Origin: Rossellomorea vietnamensis | GTDB lineage: Bacteria > Bacillota > Bacilli > Bacillales > Bacillaceae_B | Assembly (NCBI RefSeq): GCF_008180415.1 | Contig: NZ_VTEI01000016.1 | Location: 1 to 64,000 of the forward strand | Reading direction: 5' to 3' | Length of the DNA: 64,000 nucleotides | Shown here: positions 1-8,230 of the stretch, one piece after another | Layout: every line of letters begins with the position of its first letter | Numbering within the stretch: position 1 is the first letter of the stretch | Translations under genes and position numbers: made by a program | Notes under the pieces: model-generated | What the model saw: the letters and a program-made list of their open reading frames with translations, nothing else | What the model was told of the DNA's origin: nothing | Database searches by the model: none

Positions 1-72
1 GGTAGATAGGTCTGAGGTGGAAGCGTGGCGACACGTGCAGCTGACAGATACTAATCGATCGAGGACTTAACC
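1..72 (+). rRNA. rrl: 23S ribosomal RNA, 3' end (partial)
   Basis: The window opens inside the last ~70 nt of 23S rRNA. The terminal helix strand CTAATCGATCGAGGACTTAA near 50-69 is the conserved Bacillus 3' end. The exact mature end is estimated to within a few bases. The gene is truncated by the window edge, not broken. Confidence 0.93.
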
Positions 73-130
73 ACGAAATAACAGCGAAACTCGGAATACT
101 TTCTTCTTTCTTCTAATACTTTATCTAGTT

Positions 131-153
131 TTGAAAGAACAATGTTCTTTCAA
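131..153 (+). other. 23S-5S spacer hairpin
   Basis: A perfect 10-bp inverted repeat, TTGAAAGAAC and GTTCTTTCAA with an AAT loop, sits just before 5S rRNA. Its position fits an rRNA-processing stem in the 23S-5S spacer. The function is inferred from position only. Confidence 0.5.
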
Positions 154-162
154 TTGAATATG

Positions 163-279
<117 letters not shown>

Positions 280-284
280 AAGAC

Positions 285-313
285 AAAGAGTACCCGAAGT
301 GGTGCTCTTTTTT
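285..313 (+). terminator. rrn operon terminator
   Basis: The stem AAAGAGTACC / GGTGCTCTTT, with one G-U pair, is followed by a run of eight T. It ends the rrn operon just after 5S rRNA. Confidence 0.88.
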
Positions 314-359
314 TGTATTTAAAAAAGGGGGAGATCCCCAAAATAGATTTTATAGATTT

Positions 360-499
360 TCTTAAAACGCAGGAGCGAGGATGGGGAGGAGCAAGAAGGT
401 CGAGGACGAAAGGGAGAGAACACCGCAGTGGGCAGCCGCCCATGAGGATGTGAACGAGCGAAGCGGACGAAGAGATTCGCCGCTCATCGCCGTCCGAGC
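360..499 (+). other. GC-richer segment fused to a 5S fragment
   Basis: This segment has no credible gene. It is richer in GC than the flanks, with many GGAG/GAGC words, and runs straight into the duplicated 3' half of 5S rRNA. A piece of it (GGAGCAAGAAGGTC, 387-400) recurs at 1531-1544 on the other side of the 53-bp array. I recall similar chimeric segments near rrn operons in other Bacillus genomes but cannot verify this here. Short reading frames across it are not convincing. Confidence 0.5.
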
Positions 500-590
500 C
501 TTCAGCGCCGATGGTAGTTGGGTCTCCCCCTGTGAGAGTAGGACGTTGCCAGGCAAGCCAAAGAGTACCCGATGTGGTCCTCTTTTTTAT
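500..590 (+). pseudogene. Partial 5S rRNA duplicate with terminator
   Basis: Positions 500-557 repeat the 3' half of the 5S gene, from TTCAGCGCCGATGGTAGTT to the end, with a few differences: a shortened loop and TTGCCAGG for TCGCCAGG. The copied terminator hairpin and T-run follow at 560-588. The 5' half is missing, so no functional 5S can form. It looks like a remnant of recombination between rrn operons, or the tail of an rrn-associated repeat. Confidence 0.85.
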
Positions 591-593
591 TCT

Positions 594-1521
594 AAAAATC
601 TCCCTAGTAGATTCTCTCCGTTTACATGAGTAACTAGTTTTAGGAGTAGATAGGTCCTCGCGTTGGACCGCTGGGTACATGAGTGCCCCCTTTTCGGTAT
701 AGATATGTCCTCACGCTGAGGCTCTGGATACATGAGTGAGTCCTTTTTGTCTTAGATATGTCCTCGTGATGAGGCTCTGGATACATGAGTGAGTCTTTTT
801 CGTCATAGATATGTCCTCACGTTGAAGCTCTGAGTACATGAGTGGCTTGTTTTCATCATAGATATGTCTTCACGTTGCAGCTCTGAGTACATGAGTGGCT
901 ACTTTTCGTCATAGATATGTCCTCACGTTGCGTCTTTGGGTACATGAGTAACTAGTTTTCGTGATAGATATGTCCTCACGTTGAAGCTCTGAGTACATGA
1001 GTGGCTAGTTTTCGTCATAGATATGTTTTCACGTTGAAGCTCTGGATACATGAGTGTCCCTTTTTCGTCACAGATATGTCCTCACGTTGAAGCTCTGGGT
1101 ACATGAGTGACTAGTTTTCGTCATAGATATGTTTTCACGTTGAAGCTCTGGATACATGAGTGTCCCTTTTTCGTCATAGATATGTCCTCACGTTGCGTGT
1201 CTGGGTACATGAGTGCCCCTTTTTTCTCATAGATATTTCCTCACATAGCTTCTCTGGGTACATAAGTGACTTGCTTTCGGAGTAAATATGTCCTCATGCT
1301 ACATCTCTGAGTACATGAGTGGCTAGTTTTCGTCATAGATATGTCCTCACGTTGAAGCTCTGAGTACATAAGTAACTAGTTTTCATCATAGATATGTCCT
1401 CAAGTTGCGTCTCTGGGTACATGAGTGACATGTATTAGGAGAAGATATGTCCTCATACTGCGCCTCTGGGTACAGGAGTGAACCCTTTTCGGCTTAGATG
1501 TATCTTCTTCACGTTGTGGAA
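594..1521 (+). repeat. 53-bp tandem repeat array A (about 17 units)
   Basis: Units recur at an exact 53-bp step. The block TAGATATGTCCTCACG starts at 647, 700, 753, 806, 859, 912, 965, 1018, 1071, 1124, 1177, 1230, 1283, 1336, 1389 and 1442, and degenerately at 594 and 1495. Each unit has a second conserved block, GGTACATGAGTG, 27-38 nt into the unit, then a T-rich linker. The two blocks can pair imperfectly (ATATGTCC with GGGTACAT). Outer units are the most degenerate. There is no open frame. The same family forms array B at 58.5-59.9 kb. Confidence 0.95.
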
Positions 1522-1841
1522 TCTAACGAAGGAGCAAGAAGGTCAAGTACGTGAGAGAGAAAGAGCCTGTGTGGCCTCTGCCTAGTAATATTCTTAATTG
1601 AAAACAGGATTATCACTATTTAATTTTAATGTATATAGGTATATATTCCAGGTGGTTTATATTGGTCCAGTTGTTGTTCACTTTATTATTTTGAATGTAT
1701 CAATGACCCTGCTATTTAAATATAATTTAATACGGCTCCTGATATGATGGTCTTCTTATGGAGTCCATTTTTGCATATTCGTCAATTCACAGGTTTAAGA
1801 AACCCCTAGACCTGGGAAAACTTTTAAGGCAGATTAATCGA
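1522..1841. other. Spacer upstream of ctsR without a gene
   Basis: This AT-rich spacer lies between repeat array A and the ctsR promoter. It begins with a second copy of the GGAGCAAGAAGGTC word (1531-1544) also present before the 5S fragment. I see no supported reading frame, RNA gene or terminator in the rest. Confidence 0.6.
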
Positions 1842-1871
1842 TTGCAATCATAAGTTGTTCTGTTGTATAAT
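1842..1871 (+). promoter_or_regulatory. SigA-type promoter of the ctsR operon
   Basis: The -35 TTGCAA (1842-1847) and -10 TATAAT (1866-1871) are separated by 18 bp. The CtsR operator begins four bases downstream, so repressor binding would cover the transcription start. Confidence 0.8.
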
Positions 1872-1874
1872 CTT

Positions 1875-1898
1875 AGTCAAATATAGTCAAAGTCAAAA
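1875..1898 (+). promoter_or_regulatory. CtsR operator (heptad direct repeat)
   Basis: AGTCAAA (1875-1881), a TAT spacer, AGTCAAA (1885-1891) and an immediately following GTCAAAA match the known CtsR heptad direct-repeat box. It overlaps the transcription start of ctsR-mcsA-mcsB-clpC, as expected for autorepression. The third half-site is additional to the usual pair. Confidence 0.88.
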
Positions 1899-1912
1899 GA
1901 GGAGGAGGCCTG

Positions 1913-2374
1913 ATGAGGAATATTTCCGATATCATCGAAAACTACCTTAAGAAGGTTTTTGAATCAAGCGGCAATGAGATTGTCGAGATAAAGCGCAGCG
2001 AAATTGCTGACAAGTTTCAGTGTGTCCCCTCCCAAATCAATTATGTTATCAATACCAGGTTCACGATTGAACGAGGATACATGGTAGAGAGCAAGAGGGG
2101 CGGCGGGGGATATATCCGCATAATGAAGGTTCATTCCCATGATCATGCCCATCTGGTCGACCAGTTGATTTCCCTGGTTGACTCCAGGGTCGCCCAAAGT
2201 TCAGCGGAAGATCTGGTGTATCGTTTAGTGGAAGAAGAGGTTATTACATTAAGAGAAGCGAAAATAATGTTAAGTGTGATGGATCGCTCGGTAATTTATA
2301 TAGAGTTGCCTGAGAGAGATGAGTTAAGGGCAAGAATGCTGAAGGCGATGCTGATTACATTGAAATATAAATAG
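1913..2374 (+). CDS. ctsR: Transcriptional repressor CtsR
   Basis: The 153-aa dimeric repressor of class III heat-shock genes (clp genes) is matched along its whole length. It has an N-terminal winged helix-turn-helix and the glycine-rich wing RGGGG around residues 61-66, which in this family is the DNA-contacting thermosensor. A helical C-terminal dimerization and McsB-contact domain follows. The ATG is preceded by GGAGGAGG. It is first in a four-gene operon with mcsA, mcsB and clpC behind a CtsR box, so it is autoregulated. Upon heat, CtsR is released and degraded through McsB-ClpCP. Confidence 0.97.
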   Translation: MRNISDIIENYLKKVFESSGNEIVEIKRSEIADKFQCVPSQINYVINTRFTIERGYMVESKRGGGGYIRIMKVHSHDHAHLVDQLISLVDSRVAQSSAEDLVYRLVEEEVITLREAKIMLSVMDRSVIYIELPERDELRARMLKAMLITLKYK

Positions 2375-2389
2375 GAGAGGTGAGTTGAA

Positions 2390-2932
2390 TTGATTTGCCA
2401 GGAGTGTAATGAAAGACCTGCCACTCTCCATTTTACAAAGATAGTGAACGGGGAAAAGACAGAAGTCCATTTATGTGAGAGATGTGCCCAGGAAAAAGGG
2501 GAAATGTTCATGTTCGACGGCTCTCCTTCTTTTTCCGTAAACAGCCTTCTTTCCGGACTTTTAAACTTAAGTCCCGCTATGAAACAGCAGGAGAAGCAGA
2601 TTTCTTCCGAGGAAGTGCTTCAATGTGAGAAGTGTAAACTGACTTTTCAACAGTTCATCCAGGTAGGGCGGTTTGGCTGTGCAAGCTGCTATGAAACATT
2701 TAAAGATGAATTGACGCCGATTTTGAAGAGGGTACACAGCGGAAATGTGGAGCATCATGGCAAGGTGCCTTCACGAATGGGCGGTACGATTCATCTAAAG
2801 AAAAAGATTACTGGTTTAAAAGCCGAGCTTCAGCAGCTCATTCACGATGAAGAGTTTGAACAGGCAGCTGGAGTGAGGGATGAAATTCGTTCCCTTGAGA
2901 AGGAAATTCGCCAAGAGGGAGGCGGGAAGTAA
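2390..2932 (+). CDS. mcsA: McsA, activator of protein arginine kinase
   Basis: This 180-aa zinc-binding protein modulates McsB and CtsR. Two pairs of CxxC motifs are visible near the N-terminus (CQEC, CERC) and two more mid-protein (CEKC, CASC). The C-terminus is a UVR-type coiled segment (AELQQLIHDEEFEQAAGVRDE). The start is TTG, supported by AGGAGAGGTGAG 8 nt upstream; it gives the expected MICQEC N-terminus. The stop overlaps the mcsB start (TAATG), which implies translational coupling. Confidence 0.96.
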   Translation: MICQECNERPATLHFTKIVNGEKTEVHLCERCAQEKGEMFMFDGSPSFSVNSLLSGLLNLSPAMKQQEKQISSEEVLQCEKCKLTFQQFIQVGRFGCASCYETFKDELTPILKRVHSGNVEHHGKVPSRMGGTIHLKKKITGLKAELQQLIHDEEFEQAAGVRDEIRSLEKEIRQEGGGK

Positions 2933-4002
2933 TGTCGTTAGAGAAGTTTTTGAGCCAAGCTTCAAGTTCATGGATGAGTGAAGAGGGGCCGAACTCGGAT
3001 GTCGTATTGAGCACCCGAATCCGCCTTGCCCGTAATTTAAGCGATTACCTTTTTCCGACTCTTTTTTCTTCAGAGGAAGCAAACAGGATTCTTGGGAAAG
3101 TTCAGGAGAGTATCAGCGGTGAGTCAGGTGAACATGGAAACCTTGAATTATTGAAGATGTCTGAGATGCAGCCGCTCCAAAAGCGTGTATTGATGGAGAA
3201 GCATCTCGTCAGTCCTAATCTGGCCGATGATTCCAGCTATGGCGGGGTTGTTCTCTCTGAAAAGGAAGATATCAGCATCATGGTCAATGAAGAAGACCAT
3301 ATCCGTATACAGTGTTTGTATCCTGGCCTTCAATTGAAGGAAGCCCTGAAGAAAGCAGATGAGATAGATGACTGGCTGGAGAGCAAGCTGGATTTCGCTT
3401 TTCATGAAAAAAGCGGTTATCTGACTTCCTGTCCAACCAATGTGGGAACAGGTTTGAGAGCATCGGTGATGATGCATCTTCCGGCTTTGATCATCACTCA
3501 GCAAATGAACCGTATCATTCCAGCTATCAACCAGCTTGGATTAGTTGTTAGAGGAATTTACGGTGAAGGCAGCGAAGCTTTAGGTAATATATTTCAAATC
3601 TCCAATCAAATCACACTCGGAAAATCCGAGGAGGACATCGTGGATGATTTAACGGGTGTCGTCAAGCAGATTATCGCGCAAGAACAATCAGCGCGGGAAG
3701 CATTAGTGAAAACTTCGAACATACAATTAGAAGACAGAGTGTTCCGCTCTCTGGGTGTATTGGAGAATTGCAGGATCATCGAATCAAAAGAAGCAGCTAA
3801 ATGTTTGTCAGATGTGAGATTGGGGATTGATTTAGGGTATATACAAAATATATCCCGCAATATATTAAATGAATTAATGATACTGACCCAGCCAGGGTTT
3901 TTACAGCAATATTCAGGCGGACCGCTCCGCCCTGACGAGAGGGACATAAGAAGAGCGGCCTTTATTCGGGAACGAATTAAACTTGAGAATAGAAGCAGTT
4001 AG
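2932..4002 (+). CDS. mcsB: Protein arginine kinase McsB
   Basis: The 356-aa phosphagen-kinase-fold enzyme phosphorylates arginines on misfolded proteins and on CtsR, marking them for ClpCP degradation. The N-terminal STRIRLARNL nucleotide-binding segment, the NEEDHIR loop, the catalytic loop region SCPTNVGTGLRASV (about residues 164-177) and the C-terminal phospho-arginine pocket segment (RPDERDIRRAAFIRERI) are all present. The stop/start overlap with mcsA fits formation of the McsA-McsB complex. It is encoded just upstream of its client unfoldase clpC. Confidence 0.97.
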   Translation: MSLEKFLSQASSSWMSEEGPNSDVVLSTRIRLARNLSDYLFPTLFSSEEANRILGKVQESISGESGEHGNLELLKMSEMQPLQKRVLMEKHLVSPNLADDSSYGGVVLSEKEDISIMVNEEDHIRIQCLYPGLQLKEALKKADEIDDWLESKLDFAFHEKSGYLTSCPTNVGTGLRASVMMHLPALIITQQMNRIIPAINQLGLVVRGIYGEGSEALGNIFQISNQITLGKSEEDIVDDLTGVVKQIIAQEQSAREALVKTSNIQLEDRVFRSLGVLENCRIIESKEAAKCLSDVRLGIDLGYIQNISRNILNELMILTQPGFLQQYSGGPLRPDERDIRRAAFIRERIKLENRSS

Positions 4003-4014
4003 GAGGAGACGATT

Positions 4015-6456
4015 ATGATGTTTGGCAGATTTACTGAAAGAGCCCAAAAGGTATTGGCTTTAGCACAGGAAGAGGCTATCCGTTTATCTCACAGCAACAT
4101 CGGAACAGAACATATTCTTTTAGGATTAGTGCGCGAGGGTGAAGGAATCGCAGCGAAAGGATTGACGGCCCTAGGGTTGAGCCCTGAAAAAATTCAGAAA
4201 GAAGTGGAAGGCCTGATCGGGAAAGGCAAGGAAAGTTCCCAGACCATCCATTATACTCCGAGAGCAAAAAAAGTCATCGAACTGTCAATGGATGAAGCAA
4301 GAAAGCTGGGTCACTCCTATGTAGGGACAGAGCATATCCTCCTTGGATTGATTAGGGAAGGAGAAGGTGTAGCAGCACGTGTGCTGAACAATCTTGGTGT
4401 CAGCCTTAATAAAGCAAGACAGCAGGTACTGCAGCTGCTTGGCAGCACCGAATCCAATGGCCATCAAAGCGGTACCAGCACTAATGCAAATACGCCTACT
4501 CTGGACAGTCTGGCAAGGGATCTTACCGTTATCGCAAGGGAAGACAGCCTTGATCCGGTCATTGGGAGAAGCAAAGAGATCCAGCGTGTAATTGAGGTGC
4601 TCAGCCGCAGAACGAAGAATAATCCGGTCTTGATCGGTGAACCCGGCGTTGGTAAAACAGCAATCGCTGAAGGACTTGCGCAGCAAATCGTCAATAATGA
4701 AGTGCCAGAAATCCTTCGTGACAAACGGGTCATGACACTGGATATGGGTACAGTGGTTGCCGGGACTAAATACCGCGGTGAATTTGAAGACCGTCTTAAA
4801 AAGGTCATGGATGAAATCCGCCAGGCGGGGAACATTATCCTCTTTATTGATGAACTTCATACATTAATCGGAGCAGGCGGTGCGGAAGGTGCAATCGACG
4901 CTTCCAATATCCTTAAGCCGTCACTCGCCCGCGGTGAGCTGCAGTGTATTGGTGCGACGACGCTTGATGAGTACCGAAAGTACATCGAGAAGGATGCGGC
5001 GTTAGAAAGAAGATTCCAGCCGATCCAGGTTGATGAGCCGACACCGGATGAGTCTATTCAAATTTTAAAAGGCCTTCGTGACCGTTATGAAGCCCATCAC
5101 CGTGTATCCATCACGGATGAAGCGATCGAAGCGGCTGTTAAACTCTCAGACCGTTACATTTCAGACCGATTCCTTCCGGATAAGGCAATCGACTTGATTG
5201 ATGAGTCCGGTTCCAAGGTAAGACTGCGCTCTTATACTACCCCTCCTAATCTTAAAGAACTTGAAGTGAAGCTTGAAGAGATTAGAAAAGAGAAAGATGC
5301 CGCAGTCCAAAGCCAGGAATTTGAAAAAGCCGCTTCACTCAGAGACACAGAGCAGCGTTTAAGGGAAGAACTTGAAGAAACGAAAAAAACCTGGAAAGAA
5401 AAACAGGGGCAGGAGAATACCGAAGTCACAGTTGAAGATATCGCTAAAGTGGTATCAAGCTGGACCGGGATTCCAGTTTCAAAACTGGCTCAGACTGAAA
5501 CGGATAAGCTCCTGAAGCTTGAAGAAATTCTTCATTCACGGGTGATCGGACAAGACGAAGCAGTTAAAGCCGTTTCCAAAGCCGTAAGAAGAGCAAGAGC
5601 CGGCTTGAAAGACCCTAAGAGACCAATCGGTTCATTTGTATTCCTTGGGCCGACAGGTGTCGGAAAGACAGAATTGGCCAGAGCGCTGGCAGAATCTATG
5701 TTCGGTGATGAGGAATCCATGATCCGGATCGATATGTCCGAGTATATGGAAAAACACTCGACATCCCGACTTGTAGGGTCCCCTCCAGGTTATGTAGGAT
5801 ATGAAGAAGGCGGGCAGCTGACTGAAAAGGTGCGCCGTAAACCATATTCCGTCGTCCTGCTTGATGAAATCGAGAAGGCGCATCCCGATGTATTCAATAT
5901 TCTTCTTCAAGTGCTGGAAGATGGGCGTCTGACTGATAGTAAAGGCCGCACGGTCGATTTCAGGAACACGGTTCTGATCATGACTTCCAATGTTGGGGCA
6001 GAATCCCTGAAAAAGAATAAATACGTCGGTTTCAATATCCAGGATGGTGAGCAGGATTACAAAGATATGAAAGGAAAAGTGATGGAAGAGCTGAAAAGAG
6101 CCTTCCGCCCAGAATTCCTGAATCGTATCGATGAAATCATCGTCTTCCATTCACTGGAAAAAGAACATTTAAAAGAGATTGTGACATTGATGTCCGATCA
6201 ATTGACGAATCGATTGAAAGAGCAGGATATCAGCCTCGAGCTGACGGACGCTGCCAAAGAGAAAATCGCAGACGAAGGCTTCGATCCTGAATATGGAGCA
6301 CGTCCATTGCGCCGTGCCATCCAGAAGCATATCGAGGACCGCCTTTCTGAAGAGCTTCTGAAAGGCACTGTTCTCACAGGGCAAAGTGTACTCATTGATG
6401 TGGAAGATAAAGAATTCACAGTCAAAATGAGGGAAACGACCAAGACGTCTTCATAA
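4015..6456 (+). CDS. clpC: ATP-dependent Clp protease ATP-binding subunit ClpC
   Basis: This 813-aa Hsp100 AAA+ unfoldase partners ClpP and adaptors such as MecA and McsB. Domains in order: double Clp-N repeat (1-145), AAA1 with Walker A GEPGVGKT (about 208-215) and Walker B FIDELH, a UVR/coiled-coil middle domain (about 417-455), and AAA2 with Walker A GPTGVGKT (about 545-552), ending in the ClpB-D2 small domain. Start MMFGRF follows AGGAGGAGACG. It is last in the CtsR operon, and a long hairpin follows the stop. Confidence 0.98.
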   Translation: MMFGRFTERAQKVLALAQEEAIRLSHSNIGTEHILLGLVREGEGIAAKGLTALGLSPEKIQKEVEGLIGKGKESSQTIHYTPRAKKVIELSMDEARKLGHSYVGTEHILLGLIREGEGVAARVLNNLGVSLNKARQQVLQLLGSTESNGHQSGTSTNANTPTLDSLARDLTVIAREDSLDPVIGRSKEIQRVIEVLSRRTKNNPVLIGEPGVGKTAIAEGLAQQIVNNEVPEILRDKRVMTLDMGTVVAGTKYRGEFEDRLKKVMDEIRQAGNIILFIDELHTLIGAGGAEGAIDASNILKPSLARGELQCIGATTLDEYRKYIEKDAALERRFQPIQVDEPTPDESIQILKGLRDRYEAHHRVSITDEAIEAAVKLSDRYISDRFLPDKAIDLIDESGSKVRLRSYTTPPNLKELEVKLEEIRKEKDAAVQSQEFEKAASLRDTEQRLREELEETKKTWKEKQGQENTEVTVEDIAKVVSSWTGIPVSKLAQTETDKLLKLEEILHSRVIGQDEAVKAVSKAVRRARAGLKDPKRPIGSFVFLGPTGVGKTELARALAESMFGDEESMIRIDMSEYMEKHSTSRLVGSPPGYVGYEEGGQLTEKVRRKPYSVVLLDEIEKAHPDVFNILLQVLEDGRLTDSKGRTVDFRNTVLIMTSNVGAESLKKNKYVGFNIQDGEQDYKDMKGKVMEELKRAFRPEFLNRIDEIIVFHSLEKEHLKEIVTLMSDQLTNRLKEQDISLELTDAAKEKIADEGFDPEYGARPLRRAIQKHIEDRLSEELLKGTVLTGQSVLIDVEDKEFTVKMRETTKTSS

Positions 6457-6472
6457 GAATTAGAGTAGAGCA

Positions 6473-6570
6473 AAGCAAGAGCAGTCGAATGGTCTTCCAG
6501 GTGAGAGGGTCACTGTACAAGTCAATCCTCCCCGGGAAGAAGGCTGCTCTTGGCTTGCCTTTTCTTGTTT
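6473..6570 (+). terminator. Long hairpin with T-tract after clpC
   Basis: The outer arms AAGCAAGAGCAG (6473-6484) and CTGCTCTTGGCTT (6544-6556) pair with one bulged G. Inside, TCTTCC (6493-6498) pairs with GGAAGA (6535-6540). The T-rich stretch ccttttcttgttttt follows. It most likely terminates the clpC operon, but at about 85 nt it is large for a plain terminator. Confidence 0.7.
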
Positions 6571-6757
6571 TTGGACAACTAGTGATTGATTTCTGGATTA
6601 GAGCCGTTCCATCTACTGGCCCGTCTCAGAGCTTTTCTCTTTAAACACGGGAACGCATTTCGATAAAGATCAAAAAAAGCGGCAATTTGCCACATTCCCC
6701 AGCGAACACAGAAATATGGATACCCTGAACTATATTTTTTTGAGAGACCCCTCATAT
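6571..6757. other. Spacer before the radA promoter
   Basis: Together with the hairpin and the promoter this makes a gap of about 390 bp between clpC and radA. I see no reading frame or repeat in this part. Confidence 0.5.
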
Positions 6758-6786
6758 TTGTAACCTTCCCGTAAAAAAGCTACAAT
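6758..6786 (+). promoter_or_regulatory. Promoter of radA-disA
   Basis: The -35 TTGTAA (6758-6763), a 17-bp spacer and the -10 TACAAT (6781-6786) give a good SigA-type promoter. Together with the terminator after clpC, it makes radA-disA a transcription unit that can run separately from the CtsR operon. Confidence 0.65.
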
Positions 6787-6849
6787 CATTCCCAATAGAA
6801 GTATTTCAATAAAATCATTCACATAGATATGAAGAGAGAGGTTATAGAG

Positions 6850-8226
6850 TTGGCTAAGAAAAAAACCAAATTCATGTGTCAGTCTTGCGGATACGAATCA
6901 GCGAAATGGATGGGAAGATGCCCAGGATGTTCAGAATGGAATAAGATGGTCGAAGAAGTGGAGATCACCGGCAAACAGCCCAGAGGTGCTTTTAAGCATT
7001 CTGTTGACCAAGGCCCATCAAAGGCTGAAAAACTGGTATCCATCCAATCCAAGCAGGAACCCCGGGTAGAGACAGATTCCAAGGAGTTGAACAGAGTACT
7101 TGGCGGTGGGGTGGTCCCAGGATCACTGATACTGATTGGCGGAGACCCTGGTATAGGAAAATCCACTTTGCTTTTACAGGTTTCATCTCAGTTGGCTGAG
7201 GGTAAACACAAAGTTCTATATATATCCGGCGAGGAATCAATCAAACAGACAAAGCTTAGAGCAGACCGCCTTGAAATCAAAGCGGATGAATTATATATAT
7301 ATGCCGAAACAAATTTGGAAGCTATCCATGGCACCATCGAAGAGCTTTCCCCTGAGTTTGTGATTGTCGACTCCATTCAAACGATTTTCCACCCAGAGGT
7401 CACTTCAGCTCCCGGCAGTGTTTCCCAAGTCAGGGAGTGTACCGCAGAATTAATGAGAATCGCAAAAACAAAAGGAATCGCAATATTTATTGTCGGGCAT
7501 GTTACAAAAGAAGGCTCTATAGCAGGGCCGAGGCTGTTGGAACATATGGTAGATACCGTACTTTATTTTGAAGGCGAAAGACATCATGCATACAGAATTC
7601 TAAGGGCTGTCAAAAACCGGTTTGGTTCTACTAATGAGATGGGCATATTTGAAATGAAAGAACTCGGGCTTGAGGAAGTCGATAACCCTTCTGAAATCTT
7701 CCTGGAAGAAAGGTCACAGGGAGCTGCCGGATCGACGGTGGTTGCCTCAATGGAAGGAACCAGGCCTGTTCTGGTCGAAATCCAGGCGCTTGTCACTCCG
7801 ACAAGCTTCAACAATCCAAGAAGGATGGCGACAGGGATAGACCACAGCAGGGTTTCTTTAATAATGGCTGTCCTTGAAAAAAGGGCGGGTTTCCTGCTTC
7901 AGCATCAGGATGCCTACTTGAAGGTGGCTGGCGGGGTGAAGCTTGATGAACCTGCGATAGACCTTGCAGTGGCTGCTTCCATAGCTTCAAGCTTCAGGGA
8001 TCAGTCCTCAGATGCTTTTGACTGCATTATAGGCGAAGTGGGGCTGACCGGCGAAATCAGAAGAGTATCCAGAATCGAACAGCGTGTCCAGGAAGCGGCA
8101 AAACTCGGTTTTAAGAGAGTGATCATCCCTGCTAATAATATCGGAGGATGGAAGGTTCCTTCAGGAATCGAAATCGTCGGTGTGAAAAATATCAATGAAG
8201 CATTGAAGCAAATTTTAGGAGGATAA
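6850..8226 (+). CDS. radA: DNA repair protein RadA
   Basis: This 458-aa RecA-like ATPase promotes branch migration and processing of recombination intermediates. It has an N-terminal zinc finger (C10, C13, C24, C27), the RecA core with Walker A GGDPGIGKST (about 97-106), the RadA-specific KNRFG motif (about 255-259) and a C-terminal Lon-protease-like domain. I chose the TTG start at 6850: it gives the family N-terminus (M)AKKKTKF with GAGAGAGG 10 nt upstream. An ATG at 6829 would add seven residues that lie on top of that ribosome-binding site. disA follows after 4 bp. Confidence 0.95.
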   Translation: MAKKKTKFMCQSCGYESAKWMGRCPGCSEWNKMVEEVEITGKQPRGAFKHSVDQGPSKAEKLVSIQSKQEPRVETDSKELNRVLGGGVVPGSLILIGGDPGIGKSTLLLQVSSQLAEGKHKVLYISGEESIKQTKLRADRLEIKADELYIYAETNLEAIHGTIEELSPEFVIVDSIQTIFHPEVTSAPGSVSQVRECTAELMRIAKTKGIAIFIVGHVTKEGSIAGPRLLEHMVDTVLYFEGERHHAYRILRAVKNRFGSTNEMGIFEMKELGLEEVDNPSEIFLEERSQGAAGSTVVASMEGTRPVLVEIQALVTPTSFNNPRRMATGIDHSRVSLIMAVLEKRAGFLLQHQDAYLKVAGGVKLDEPAIDLAVAASIASSFRDQSSDAFDCIIGEVGLTGEIRRVSRIEQRVQEAAKLGFKRVIIPANNIGGWKVPSGIEIVGVKNINEALKQILGG

Positions 8227-8230
8227 ATAC

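Noticed and set aside
594..1521. CRISPR interpretation of array A
   Set aside because: Conserved blocks are short, the variable parts are themselves related between units, and no cas genes are present. A CRISPR would have near-identical repeats and unrelated spacers.
4285..4860. Long antisense frames inside clpC
   Set aside because: Typical shadows of a GC-balanced gene; no signals on the minus strand, while clpC itself is certain.
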